Assembly: GCF_001544795.2 (NCBI RefSeq)
Contig: NZ_FCOI02000002.1
Coordinates: 62,001-126,000, forward strand
DNA from: Caballeronia temeraria
GTDB taxonomy: Bacteria; Pseudomonadota; Gammaproteobacteria; Burkholderiales; Burkholderiaceae
Direction: 5' to 3'
Length of the DNA: 64,000 nucleotides
The stretch's first letter is position 1, and each line of letters starts with the position of its first letter. Made by a program: the position numbers and the translations under genes. The notes below the pieces were generated by a model. That model had not been told where the DNA came from and searched no databases. It saw only the letters and a program-made list of their open reading frames with translations. Below, one piece after another: positions 17,984 through 26,638 of this stretch.

Positions 17984-18444
17984 GACAGCGGCAGCGGGCC
18001 GTTGCGCTTGAACGTCGTCAACACGATGTTCGAGCGCACGCTGTCGACGCCCGGCACGCGCATCAGCTTTTTCATCACGAAACCCGACAGCGCGTTCAGA
18101 TCCGGGGCGACAATGCGCAATAAATAGTCGGCGTCGCCCACGGTTGCGTGGCATTCGAGCACTTCGGGCAGCATTTCGATCTGCTGCTGAAACTGCTCGA
18201 TGATCGAATCGCCATGATGCTTCAGCTTCAGGCTCGTGAACGCCGTCACCCCGAGGCCGAGCTTTTCCGGCCGCAAGACCACCCGATATCCTTCGATCAC
18301 GCCCGTCGCTTCAAGCCGCTGCAGACGCCGCCCGATCTGCGATGGCGAGAGCGGCACCTGCTCGCCCAGTTGCTGATGCGTGGCACGCCCGAAGCGCTGA
18401 AGCACGTCGAGCAGGGCGAGGTCGAAATGATCGAGTTCGAGCAT
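17941..18444 (-). CDS. Lrp/AsnC-family transcriptional regulator
   Basis: 167 aa: winged helix MLELDHFDLALLDVLQRFGR...LSPSQIGRRLQRLEATGVIEGY, then the ACT-like RAM domain with ECHATVGDADYLLRIVAPDL. I start it at the ATG at 18444; an in-frame upstream start at 18504 adds residues unlike the family. The last 43 bp are antisense to the end of the CYTH gene. No amino-acid gene is directly adjacent, so the effector is unclear; feast/famine control of a distant target is the usual role. Confidence 0.9.
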   Translation of the reverse strand: MLELDHFDLALLDVLQRFGRATHQQLGEQVPLSPSQIGRRLQRLEATGVIEGYRVVLRPEKLGLGVTAFTSLKLKHHGDSIIEQFQQQIEMLPEVLECHATVGDADYLLRIVAPDLNALSGFVMKKLMRVPGVDSVRSNIVLTTFKRNGPLPLSHLADDASGLSRST

Positions 18445-18693
18445 GAGGCGGATATGCGCAAAAGCCGTGGTGAATGCGACTTTAGCGCAATCGCGAGTGC
18501 GCACTCACAAACCCCTCGCGCGAGAGGGCCGTTTTGCGCGTATTTTTCGAATGACTTACAGCAGCAAACAACGTAACGCACGTGTTACCAATCATGACAT
18601 CGCGAAAGGTGAGATTTCGCGCGCAATCCCGTCAAATCGATATAAACGCAAGCATTCGAACAGCTAAAAGAAAGCTCGATCGTCAGTTACCTT

Positions 18694-18924
18694 TCAGTCT
18701 CGGCAACCATTCCTGAATCGATCGTAAGCTTCCCAGGCGGCGCGGGCTTCGTCGTCCAGCTGCTCAGGCGGCAGGCCGGACTGACGCTGTACAATCAGCA
18801 GCGCATAGGGCCTGGACAATGCGCTCGCCTCCTTGCAGAGGCTGAGTTCGTCGCCGCTAGACGGGGAGCGGCCGCGCCAGTAATTGATCGCGGCTTCGAG
18901 TTCGTTGATCGAGATGACAGCCAT
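18694..18924 (-). CDS. DUF3717 family small protein
   Basis: 76 aa beginning MAVISINELEAAINYWRGRS and continuing SSGDELSLCKEASALSRPYALLI, the pattern I associate with DUF3717, a small uncharacterised family of Burkholderiales. Mostly helical with no membrane segment. The start at 18924 is chosen because the conserved block begins there; an in-frame ATG at 18942 would add six residues. Divergent from the response regulator that starts at 19103. Function unknown. Confidence 0.75.
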   Translation of the reverse strand: MAVISINELEAAINYWRGRSPSSGDELSLCKEASALSRPYALLIVQRQSGLPPEQLDDEARAAWEAYDRFRNGCRD

Positions 18925-19102
18925 GTCCGGGCAGAAATACATTCGGTGTACGGCCGCTCGCGGCTTCAGGAACAGGGCCGCGCACGCCGCATGAAATGTG
19001 AGTTTTGAACCGGCTCGAGCCCGCGCCGCACCGTCGCGCATGTAAGCATGCCACCGGCGGCCCCGCCCGCTTGAGCTCAACCCATTGTACTTGAGCGACT
19101 CC

Positions 19103-19789
19103 ATGCGAATCCTTCTGATCGAAGACGACCGCCCCATCGCGCGCGGCATTCAAAGCAGCCTCGAACAATCCGGCTTCACGGTCGACATGGTGCACGACGG
19201 CATCTTCGCCGAACAGGCGCTCGCGCAGAACCGCCACGAGCTCGTCATTCTCGATCTCGGCTTGCCCGGCATCGACGGCATGACGCTGCTCTCGCGTTTC
19301 CGCCAGAGCAATCGTCATACGCCGGTGATCATTCTCACCGCGCGCGACGAACTGCACGACCGCGTGCAAGGCCTGAACAGCGGCGCCGACGACTACATGC
19401 TGAAGCCCTTCGAGCCGCAGGAGCTCGAAGCGCGTATCCGCGCGGTCATGCGCCGCAGCGGCCCGCACGGCGACGTGCCGCGCCCCGAAGTGTCGCTGGG
19501 CGGCCTGCGTCTGTCGGGCGTCGATCGCCGCATCTTCAACGACGAACGTCCGCTCGAACTCTCGCCGCGCGAATTCGCGGTGCTCGAAATGCTGCTGCTG
19601 CGCCACGGCCGCGTCGTGAGCAAGGCGCAGTTGCAGGATCATCTGACGCACTTCGGCGGCGATCTCGGCGATACGGCCATCGAAGTCTATGTGCATCGCG
19701 TGCGCAAAAAGCTCGAGAACACGCGCGTGGAAATCGTGACGGTGCGCGGCTTCGGCTATCTGCTTCAGGAGATCCGGCAGGCGGCCTAA
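19103..19789 (+). CDS. OmpR/TctD-type response regulator
   Basis: 228 aa. Receiver domain starts MRILLIEDDRPIARGIQ, with phospho-acceptor D51 in ILDLGLPG and the K of YMLKPF; C-terminal winged helix with ELSPREFAVLEMLLLRHGRVVSKAQL. The ATG at 19103 is preferred over an in-frame one at 19085 because receiver domains start at this point. It is followed after 20 bp by its histidine kinase. The pair resembles TctD-TctE (tricarboxylate) or QseB-QseC regulators, but no tctCBA or target operon is nearby. Confidence 0.92.
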   Translation: MRILLIEDDRPIARGIQSSLEQSGFTVDMVHDGIFAEQALAQNRHELVILDLGLPGIDGMTLLSRFRQSNRHTPVIILTARDELHDRVQGLNSGADDYMLKPFEPQELEARIRAVMRRSGPHGDVPRPEVSLGGLRLSGVDRRIFNDERPLELSPREFAVLEMLLLRHGRVVSKAQLQDHLTHFGGDLGDTAIEVYVHRVRKKLENTRVEIVTVRGFGYLLQEIRQAA

Positions 19790-19809
19790 CGCTTCTGCCG
19801 TCCACCGCC

Positions 19810-21324
19810 TTGCGATTTCCCACCCGCCGCGCGGGCGATCAGCGTTTCGCCCGCGAAGACTGGCTCGATCTGGCGCGATCGAAAGCCACCAAGACGCCGG
19901 CGCCGCCGAGTCTGCGGCGCACGCTGCTGCGCCGTCTCGCCGCGCCGTTGTCCCTGCTCGCGCTGATGTCCGGCCTCATGGCCTATTGGCTCGCGTGGCA
20001 ATACACGCAGCATGTCGTCGACCGCTCGCTCGCGGATCTCGCCACCGCCATCTCCAAGCAGATTCAGCTCGCGGGCGTCGATGCGCCCGTCACCGTGCCG
20101 CCGCTCGCCCAGGCGATGTTCTCCGATCCCGTCGAGCAGCTCATCTACCGCATCAGCACCGGCGACGACGAAATCGCCGGCGAACCCGACCTGCCGCTCA
20201 CCGGCACCAACGTCCGGCGCATTCACTACGCGTACGTCTTCGAGACGCACTTTCAGGGCGTCTCCGTGCGCGCGGCGCAAGTGCGCGTGCCGCAGCCGAC
20301 CGGCAATCCGATCGTCGTCGAAGTGGCGCAGCGCGTCGGTTCGCGATATCGGATCGCGGTGGAGTTCCTCATCGCGATCATGATGCCGCTTCTGTTGCTG
20401 CTGCTCGCGGGATGGGTGATCGTGTGGCGCGTCGTGAATCAGCAGCTGAACCCGCTCACCGATCTCGCCGACGCGCTCAATCAGCAGACGCACATCTCGC
20501 TCGAACCCGTCGACGAAACGTATGTGCCCGGCGAAATCCGCCCGCTCACGAGCGCGATGAACGCCCTGCTCGTGCGCCTGCAAACCGCGCTCGACGCGCA
20601 GCGCAAATTCATCGCCGATGCCGCGCATCAACTGCGCACGCCGCTCACCGCGGTCAAGCTGCACGCCGAGCAGGCGCTCAGCTCGCGCGATCCGGCGAAG
20701 GCGGTCGAGGCGGTGAAGGAACTGCGGGCATCGGCGGATCGTGCGGTGCGCTTGTCGAATCAGTTGCTGTCGCTCGCACGCGCCGAGCCGGGCGAACAGG
20801 CGGCGCGTTTCGCCGATTTCGATCTCGCCGCGCTCGCCTTCGAAACCGGTGCGGAATGGGTGCCGCGCGCACTAGCGGCGCGCGTCGATCTCGGTTTCCA
20901 GCGCCTCGACGATCCCGAGAACGAGCATCCGCTGATCGTGCGCGGCAATGTCGTGCTCGCGCGCGAAGTGCTCGCCAATCTGATCGACAACGCGCTCAAG
21001 TACATTCCGCCGTTCCGCATCGAAGGCGCGCGCATCACGATGTCGGTCACGGAATGGACCGATGCGAACGGCCGCCGCTTCGGCGAAGTCGTCGTGGAAG
21101 ACAACGGCCCGGGCGTGCCGCCGGATCAGCAGCCGGATCTCTTCAAGCGCTTTTTCCGCGGCGACGGACAAAGCGTGGAAGGCGGCGCGGGTCTCGGACT
21201 CGCGATCGTTCACGACATCCTGGCGCTGCACGGCGGCACCGTGCATTACGAAGATGCACCTGGCGGCGGCGCGCGCTTCATCGTGCGCATGCCGCTCAAG
21301 GACGAAAAACCGGCTGCGGAATGA
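19810..21324 (+). CDS. TctE-type sensor histidine kinase
   Basis: About 504 aa from a TTG codon; no ATG precedes the first membrane helix and no clear ribosome site is visible, so the exact start is uncertain. Two membrane segments (about 43-62 and 184-206) bracket a periplasmic sensor of the 2CSK_N type (VVDRSLADLATAIS). A HAMP-like linker follows, then DHp with H273 in DAAHQLRTPLT, and the ATPase with NLIDNALKY, DNGPGVPP and GAGLGLAIV. Forms an operon with the response regulator upstream and ends at the bidirectional terminator at 21326. Confidence 0.9.
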   Translation: MRFPTRRAGDQRFAREDWLDLARSKATKTPAPPSLRRTLLRRLAAPLSLLALMSGLMAYWLAWQYTQHVVDRSLADLATAISKQIQLAGVDAPVTVPPLAQAMFSDPVEQLIYRISTGDDEIAGEPDLPLTGTNVRRIHYAYVFETHFQGVSVRAAQVRVPQPTGNPIVVEVAQRVGSRYRIAVEFLIAIMMPLLLLLLAGWVIVWRVVNQQLNPLTDLADALNQQTHISLEPVDETYVPGEIRPLTSAMNALLVRLQTALDAQRKFIADAAHQLRTPLTAVKLHAEQALSSRDPAKAVEAVKELRASADRAVRLSNQLLSLARAEPGEQAARFADFDLAALAFETGAEWVPRALAARVDLGFQRLDDPENEHPLIVRGNVVLAREVLANLIDNALKYIPPFRIEGARITMSVTEWTDANGRRFGEVVVEDNGPGVPPDQQPDLFKRFFRGDGQSVEGGAGLGLAIVHDILALHGGTVHYEDAPGGGARFIVRMPLKDEKPAAE

Positions 21325-21325
21325 A

Positions 21326-21362
21326 AAAGAGCCACGATCGCTTTCTTCGACCGTGGCTCTTT
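21326..21362. terminator. bidirectional intrinsic terminator
   Basis: AAAGAGCCACG (21326-21336) pairs with CGTGGCTCTTT (21352-21362). It starts 2 bp after the kinase stop and ends 18 bp before the stop of the convergent SET-domain gene, so it can serve both strands. Confidence 0.85.
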
Positions 21363-21379
21363 CCGAAACGTCGTGCGGC

Positions 21380-21850
21380 TTACTTCTTCTTTTTCTCTTT
21401 TTCTGCCTTCACCGCGAGCATGGTGCCGCGGCATTTCTTCGCGCCGCACCGGCATTCGTATTCTTTCTTGAGCTTCTTCGTGATGCGGCCTTCGATGACG
21501 AGACCGTAGTCGTAGTTCAGCTCTTCGTCCGCCTCGATGTCGCGCAGCGCGTGAATGAAGACGCGCCCTTCGACTTCCTCGGCCTCGCAATTCGGCGCGC
21601 ACGAATGGTTGATGTACTTCGCGCTGTTGCCCTCGATCTTGCCGTCGATCACGCGGCCGTCGTCGAGTGCGAAGTAGAACGTGTGATTCGGCTCGTCCGG
21701 ATTGTGCGGATGGCGACGCAGCGCTTCCTTCCACGAAATGCGCTCGCCCTTGTATTCCATCACCTGCTCGCCCGCGGCGATCGGTTTCACTGCAAACACG
21801 CCTTTGCCGTGCACGCCGGAGCGGCGAACGGTGACCCTGCGTGAACTCAT
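21380..21850 (-). CDS. SET-domain protein (putative protein lysine methyltransferase)
   Basis: 156 aa. A complete small SET domain: GVHGKGVFAVKPIAAGEQVMEY start, NHSC at 81-84, ELNYDYG at 110-116 and a post-SET cysteine cluster CRCGAKKC at 133-140, ending in a lysine-rich tail. SET enzymes move methyl groups from SAM to lysines of proteins; the bacterial targets are mostly unknown. The architecture is eukaryote-like but is found in Burkholderia, Chlamydia, Legionella and others, probably by old transfer. ATG at 21850. No secretion signal; the target could be DNA-binding or ribosomal proteins (inference). Confidence 0.88.
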   Translation of the reverse strand: MSSRRVTVRRSGVHGKGVFAVKPIAAGEQVMEYKGERISWKEALRRHPHNPDEPNHTFYFALDDGRVIDGKIEGNSAKYINHSCAPNCEAEEVEGRVFIHALRDIEADEELNYDYGLVIEGRITKKLKKEYECRCGAKKCRGTMLAVKAEKEKKKK

Positions 21851-21907
21851 CGAACGAATCCTTAAATAACGCTTCGCTCCCGCGCGATCGGGATGAACAT
21901 CGGGATG

Positions 21908-21941
21908 AAAAAAAACGCGGTGGCTTCGATGCCGCCGCGTT
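21908..21941 (-). terminator. intrinsic terminator after the flavin oxidoreductase gene
   Basis: AACGCGG (21914-21920) pairs with CCGCGTT (21935-21941), with more GC pairs inside; on the minus strand it is followed by eight T residues (A run at 21908-21915). It lies about 90 bp after the stop of the gene ending at 22031. Confidence 0.85.
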
Positions 21942-22030
21942 CGCCCGGTTGAACCTTCGTGTTCAACACACCGGTATCCTACACTTTCAGCACGCGAATG
22001 CTCAACTGTCCAGGGGATACGAACCAAGTT

Positions 22031-23143
22031 TCAGCGCTGGCCGATTGTGATCTCGCCGAAGAGGTTCTTCTGGTCGCGCGGCTGCGAGCGCCAGTACTGC
22101 GGCGGCGCCGCGACGGTCGCGCCCAGCTCGGCGGCCGCGTGCCACGGCCAGCGCGGATCGTAGAGCATCGCGCGCGCCATCGCGACGTAATCCGCCTTGC
22201 CGCTCGCCACGATTTCCTCCGCTTCCTTCGCCTCCGTGATCAGGCCGACGGCCACGGTGGTCACGCCGGTCGCTTCCTTCACGGCCTGCGCGAACGGCAC
22301 CTGATAGCCCGACGACAGCGGAATCTTCTGCAGCGGCGAAACGCCGCCCGACGAGACATCGACCCAGTCGACGCCGCGCTTCTTCAACTCCGACGCGAAC
22401 GCGATCGTGTCTTCGATGCCCCATCCGCCTTCGACCCAGTCGGTCGCCGAGACGCGCACGCCGACTGGCTTGTCGGCGGGAAACGCGGCGCGCACGGCAT
22501 CGAAAATCTCGAGCGGATAACGCATGCGATTGTCGAGCGAGCCGCCGTATTCGTCGGTGCGCTGATTGGCGATCGGCGACAGGAACTGATGCAGCAGATA
22601 GCCATGCGCGCAATGCACCTCGATGCCGTCGATACCGAGCCGCGCAGCCCGCTTCGCCGACGCGACGAACGCTTCCTTCACGCGAATGAGGCCGGCCGCA
22701 TCGAGCGCGAGCGGCGGCGTTTCTTCGGGCTTGTGCGCAATGGCGGACGGCGCGTAGGTCATCCATCCGCCATCGGCGACGGAAATCAGCGCTCCGCCTT
22801 CCCACGGCTTGTGGCTCGACGCCTTGCGGCCCGCGTGCGACAACTGCATGGTCACCGCGATCTTCGAATACTGGCGGATCGCGGCGAGCACGGGCCGCAG
22901 CGCGGCTTCGGTGGCGTCGTCCCAAAGGCCGAGGTCGCCCGGCGTGATGCGTCCGTCGGGCTCGACGGCCGTCGCCTCGATGAACAGCATGCCCGCGCCC
23001 GACAACGCGAGCTGGCCCAGATGAATCATGTGCCACGCCGTGGCCTCGCCGCGCTCGGCGGAGTACTGGCACATCGGCGACACAAAAATGCGATTCGGGA
23101 GTTCGAGACTGCGTAGGCTCGTGGGAGTGAACAGCGCGCTCAT
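22031..23143 (-). CDS. NADH:flavin oxidoreductase, old yellow enzyme family (YqjM/NamA-like)
   Basis: 370 aa FMN-dependent ene-reductase. MSALFTPTSLRSLELPNRI start, VSPMCQYSA carrying the cysteine of YqjM-type OYEs, QLSHAGRKAS, the substrate-binding HCAHGYLLHQFLSP and DEYGGSLDNR. These cytoplasmic enzymes reduce activated C=C bonds of enals, enones or nitro compounds with NAD(P)H. ATG at 23143; an upstream in-frame start at 23191 is not needed. Monocistronic, closed by the terminator at 21908. Confidence 0.9.
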   Translation of the reverse strand: MSALFTPTSLRSLELPNRIFVSPMCQYSAERGEATAWHMIHLGQLALSGAGMLFIEATAVEPDGRITPGDLGLWDDATEAALRPVLAAIRQYSKIAVTMQLSHAGRKASSHKPWEGGALISVADGGWMTYAPSAIAHKPEETPPLALDAAGLIRVKEAFVASAKRAARLGIDGIEVHCAHGYLLHQFLSPIANQRTDEYGGSLDNRMRYPLEIFDAVRAAFPADKPVGVRVSATDWVEGGWGIEDTIAFASELKKRGVDWVDVSSGGVSPLQKIPLSSGYQVPFAQAVKEATGVTTVAVGLITEAKEAEEIVASGKADYVAMARAMLYDPRWPWHAAAELGATVAAPPQYWRSQPRDQKNLFGEITIGQR

Positions 23144-23234
23144 GGCGATGACTCGTTGCGGGACAAGGAGCGATCGAGAATAGCACCGCACCTCACGACG
23201 CGCAGAAACGCCGATGGTTCATACCATCACACGT

Positions 23235-23957
23235 TCAGCGCGCGTTCATCGAAAAGCCGTCGAGCCATTCGCCGAACATCGCGCGGGCGGCGCGTTCGAG
23301 ATTCGCGCCGTGACGCGCGGTTTCCTCGCGCAGCGCGGCGACGGTCGTGCCGCTTCTGACGATATCGCCGGGATACGTGACGAGCCAGCTTTCGAAGCGC
23401 TCCGTGAGCACTTCCGGATGGCATTGCAGCGCGAGCACGTGCTCGCCCCAGGTGAACGCCTGATGCGCGCACAGGTCCGTGGAGGCGAGCAGCGTCGCGT
23501 CTTTGGGGAGATCGAAGGTATCGCCGTGCCAATGGAAGACGGGCACGGGCGCGCCGTCGGCTTCGAGATGCCGCAGCGCGGACGCGCGCCCCGCGTCGGT
23601 GAGCGTGAGCGGCGACCAGCCCAGTTCGAGCTTGCCCGACGAATAGACGCGCGCGCCGAGCGCCCGCGCGATCAGCTGCGAGCCGAGACAGATGCCGATG
23701 GTCGGCAAGCCCGCCGCGATGCGCTTTTCGAGCATGGAAAGCAGCGGCGCGAGATGCGGATAATGCGCATCCTCGTGAGCGCCGATCGGCCCACCGAGCA
23801 CGACGAGCAAGGAAGGATCGAGCGGATTGGGCGCATCGATGCGGCCGCGCCCGACGTCGAGATAGCGCACCAGATGGCCGCGATCGCCGAGCACGTGTTC
23901 GAGGCTGCCCAGATCTTCGAAATAGACGTGGCGAATCGCCAGGACTTCATGTTTCAT
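23235..23957 (-). CDS. class I glutamine amidotransferase-like protein
   Basis: 240 aa with the class I triad: nucleophile C90 in GICLGSQL, H180 and E182 in LQCHPE. LLVVLGGPIGAHEDAHYPHL is the oxyanion-hole region. It resembles stand-alone GMP-synthase-like amidotransferases that transfer ammonia from glutamine to an unidentified acceptor, or gamma-glutamyl hydrolases of PuuD type. No synthase partner is adjacent, so the reaction is open. Separated by 153 bp from the MarR gene upstream on the same strand. Confidence 0.87.
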   Translation of the reverse strand: MKHEVLAIRHVYFEDLGSLEHVLGDRGHLVRYLDVGRGRIDAPNPLDPSLLVVLGGPIGAHEDAHYPHLAPLLSMLEKRIAAGLPTIGICLGSQLIARALGARVYSSGKLELGWSPLTLTDAGRASALRHLEADGAPVPVFHWHGDTFDLPKDATLLASTDLCAHQAFTWGEHVLALQCHPEVLTERFESWLVTYPGDIVRSGTTVAALREETARHGANLERAARAMFGEWLDGFSMNAR

Positions 23958-24011
23958 CGGCGGCTTTCCGTAGGTCGACTGCGCGTGGCTCGGAACGATG
24001 TTGTGACGAGC

Positions 24012-24032
24012 CGCGCCTCGCGGTGAGGCGCG
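24012..24032 (-). other. GC-rich stem-loop after marR
   Basis: CGCGCCTC (24012-24019) with GAGGCGCG (24025-24032), 5-nt loop, between the MarR stop (24111) and the amidotransferase start (23957). No U tract on either strand, so it is at best a weak terminator or transcript-stability element. Confidence 0.45.
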
Positions 24033-24110
24033 ACGGGCACAGTCTAACCGACTCGCCGCGGCCCCACAGCGCCGGATGACGCCAACTGGCTTCTACCCCG
24101 TCTGCCCGGA

Positions 24111-24755
24111 TCAGGCGACCTGGGCGAAGACCTTCCAGCTCTTCTTCTGCGTCGCGAGGTCGGCTTCTTCGTATACCGAACAGTCGAGACGCAGATCCGT
24201 GTCCGCCATGTCGATCTGAAGAAGCGCGCAGTGATGCGGCGTCTTCTTCGGATTCTTGCTCGCTTCGAAATGCGAGCACGACAGACACATGCGGTGCGCC
24301 GGAATCTGCTGCTGCGATTCGAGCTGACGGATGGTCTTGAGCAGCGTGCGATAGAACGCGACCTGCTCGTCCTCGCGCAGCGTGCCGACCGCCTTGGCGA
24401 GGAAGTCCGGCCATTGCAGCGCCTTCTTCGCCGCCGTGCGGCCGCGAGCCGTCAGACGGACCGCGAGCGCGCGGCCGTCGTCGAGCGCGCGACGCTTTTC
24501 GACGAGACCCTTGCCTTCGAGCGTGCTCACCGCATCGCTCGTGGTGGCGGCGGTCAATGCCGTTTCTCGCGCGATCTCGCCGAGCCGCATCGGCCCCTTG
24601 CGCTGCATCAGCAGAACGAGAATTTCACCCTGGGTCGGCGTCAGCCCCGCGCCTTCCGCCCATTCCCATGCCTGGCTGCGCATCGCGGTGCTCAGCCTCA
24701 GCAGGCCGTGGGTCACCCGCCCCGTCGCCTGCTCTCCGTAAACGCCTTCACTCAT
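24111..24755 (-). CDS. MarR-family regulator with a four-cysteine C-terminal extension
   Basis: 214 aa, about 60 longer than a standard MarR. Residues 1-150 are a winged helix of MarR type (GLTPTQGEILVLLM, ARETALTAATTSDAVSTLEGKGLVEKRRALDDGRALAVRLT split around the wing). The extra tail has cysteines at 157, 160, 176 and 192 with His174/175 (RMCLSCSHF, PHHCALL, LDCSVYEE), a spacing that suggests a bound metal or iron-sulfur cluster. I recall such tails in other proteobacterial MarR proteins, but know of no tested role. Its upstream region is the long intergenic stretch 24756-25483. Confidence 0.85.
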   Translation of the reverse strand: MSEGVYGEQATGRVTHGLLRLSTAMRSQAWEWAEGAGLTPTQGEILVLLMQRKGPMRLGEIARETALTAATTSDAVSTLEGKGLVEKRRALDDGRALAVRLTARGRTAAKKALQWPDFLAKAVGTLREDEQVAFYRTLLKTIRQLESQQQIPAHRMCLSCSHFEASKNPKKTPHHCALLQIDMADTDLRLDCSVYEEADLATQKKSWKVFAQVA

Positions 24756-25483
24756 AATCTTTCGCTTGTTGTTCCGCTTATGTGTTTCGACGGCATGTTC
24801 GCGCCGATTGCCGCGAACACCTCGTTCTCGACGCTGCCCGCAAAAAAGTACTCCGAACCCGTTGCGAGCTGCGCTTCGTTCAAGGTCCCCGCCGTCTCAA
24901 AATTCAGGCGTGCCAAGCCAATTAGCGGTGCCTGATTGGGGACATTGCAACCCTCTTCGTTATGCGCCTTCTTATGGTCCTGCTCGTGGCGCTGTTTTCC
25001 TGCCGACTATAACGCTATGCCAGCAAAGTCGCCATTCTAAGCGACATAGAACAAACGTACACCTTAATTATCTATGCAGAACTGTGGATAACCCGTGGAA
25101 AAGCGTCTTCTTTGATTGCGGGCGTATTCTCGATAACACTCGGCACCCCTTTGGAAGCCTTCCGTTATGCAGAACTTCGTGTCGCGAGGCGTGAGAAAGT
25201 CACAGGGTTATCATCGCTCTAGTACGTTGAGTCTGCACCGCTTTTTGACGTTTTCCACAGAGCCGACAAGACTTGTTCACGACTATTACGAACGTATACG
25301 GATTGTTCGAAGCAAACCTTAGAACCATCGAATCGGTTCTTCTTCAAACGTTGCCGCGAGCGCATTATTCCCGTTGCCCGTCATGCATGTGTTTCATACG
25401 GACCCACGATAAAGGCCGCTTCGAAATGCTTCGAAGCGGCCTTTTGTCATGATTCGCTGATGCGTGTCAGCGAGCGAAACCCT
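24756..25483. other. 728-bp intergenic region with a DnaA box
   Basis: No credible gene. It contains one perfect DnaA box (TGTGGATAA, 25083-25091), one with a single mismatch (TTTTCCACA, 25251-25259), and an 11-bp direct repeat TATGCAGAACT at 25073-25083 and 25166-25176. Base composition is clearly lower in GC than the flanking genes. The left end must carry the marR promoter; the right end holds the ybdK terminator. It is a secondary candidate for origin-related DNA (see 28372-28650). Confidence 0.5.
25411..25445 (-). terminator. intrinsic terminator after ybdK
   Basis: A 14-bp stem, AAAGGCCGCTTCGA (25411-25424) with TCGAAGCGGCCTTT (25431-25444). It lies 39 bp after the ybdK stop. The U tract is short on the minus strand (TTTA) and slightly better on the plus strand (TTTTG). 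Confidence 0.75.
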
Positions 25484-26596
25484 TCATCGGCGCCATTGCA
25501 GACATTGCTGCCTGACCGCCTCGTGCAGCGACTTCTCCTTGTCCACCACGCCGCGCAACCAGGTCGCATCGTTCACGCCGCGCGCGATCTCGGCCACTTC
25601 CGCGAGCGCGGCTTGCGAGCCGAGCGCTTCGGCGTGCGGCGCGAGCACGTCGAGCGTCGCGAGAATGTCCTCGCCGATGGTCCGCCGCTCGCCCGTCTGC
25701 GGATGGATGCAGGTGCCTTCCAGCCCAAAGCGGCACGCCTCGAAGCGGTTGAACGTGTACACGAGGTAGTCGTCCTCGCGCGGCGTGAGCGGCTTGTCGA
25801 GCAGCAGATAGCGCGACAGCGTCTGGATGTAGCTCGCGATCGCCGCGGCCTTGTCGACGGACAACGGCGTGTCCATCACGCGCACTTCGATCGTTCCGAA
25901 GCCGGGCTTCGGCCGGATATCCCAGTAGAAGTCCTTCATGCTGTTGACGACGCCCGTGTTGACCATCTTCGAGAAGTACTCCTCGAAGCTGTCCCAGGTC
26001 AGTACGAAGGGCGCGCGCCCCGACAGCGGAAAAGCGAATACCGAATTCAGACGCGCCGAGTGGAATCCCGTGTCGACGCCCTGGATGTACGGCGACGAAG
26101 CCGAAAGCGCAATGAAATGCGGGATATAGCGCGACATCGAATGCAGCAGGAAGAGCGCGCTGTTCGGATCAGGACAGCCGATATGGACGTGCTGCCCGAA
26201 CACGGTGAACTGCTTGGCAAGGTATCCGTACAGCTCGGAAATGTACTGAAAGCGCGGCGCGTCGTAGATCTGGCGGTCGCTCCATTGCTGAAACGCGTGC
26301 GTGCCGCCGCCGGCCAGCCCGACGTTGAGCTGGTCCGCCGCCGCGACGAGCACGTCGCGAATCTTGCGAAGATCGGTGACGGCCTGCTCGTGCGTCGTGC
26401 AGATGCCGGTCGACAGCTCGATCATGCTTTCGGTGATTTCCGGCGTGATATTGCCCGGGATCTTTTCGTCCTTGATGAGACGCATCAGATCCGATGCGGC
26501 GCGGGTCAGATCGTAGTCGTGCGTATTGACGACCTGGATCTCCAGCTCGACGCCGAACGTAAACGGTTCGGAGTTGATGAAAGGTTCGAGTGCCAT
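25484..26596 (-). CDS. ybdK: carboxylate-amine ligase, YbdK / GCS2 family
   Basis: 370 aa. [13 protein letters not shown] is the GCS2 entry motif, followed by [24 protein letters not shown] and [14 protein letters not shown]. YbdK proteins have weak gamma-glutamylcysteine ligase activity in vitro; the cellular substrate is unknown. The genome has a true gshA (51121-52740), so this is not the main route to glutathione. ATG at 26596. The antiporter gene upstream ends 42 bp away on the same strand, so they may share a transcript. Confidence 0.9.
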   Translation of the reverse strand: MALEPFINSEPFTFGVELEIQVVNTHDYDLTRAASDLMRLIKDEKIPGNITPEITESMIELSTGICTTHEQAVTDLRKIRDVLVAAADQLNVGLAGGGTHAFQQWSDRQIYDAPRFQYISELYGYLAKQFTVFGQHVHIGCPDPNSALFLLHSMSRYIPHFIALSASSPYIQGVDTGFHSARLNSVFAFPLSGRAPFVLTWDSFEEYFSKMVNTGVVNSMKDFYWDIRPKPGFGTIEVRVMDTPLSVDKAAAIASYIQTLSRYLLLDKPLTPREDDYLVYTFNRFEACRFGLEGTCIHPQTGERRTIGEDILATLDVLAPHAEALGSQAALAEVAEIARGVNDATWLRGVVDKEKSLHEAVRQQCLQWRR

Positions 26597-26638
26597 GACG
26601 CCTCTTGAATGATCAATGCTTGAGCAGGACGGGCGCGC

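Noticed and set aside
24962..25012. A 16-residue lipoprotein-like peptide (MRLLMVLLVALFSCRL)
   Set aside because: No ribosome site, too short for a lipoprotein, and no supporting context.
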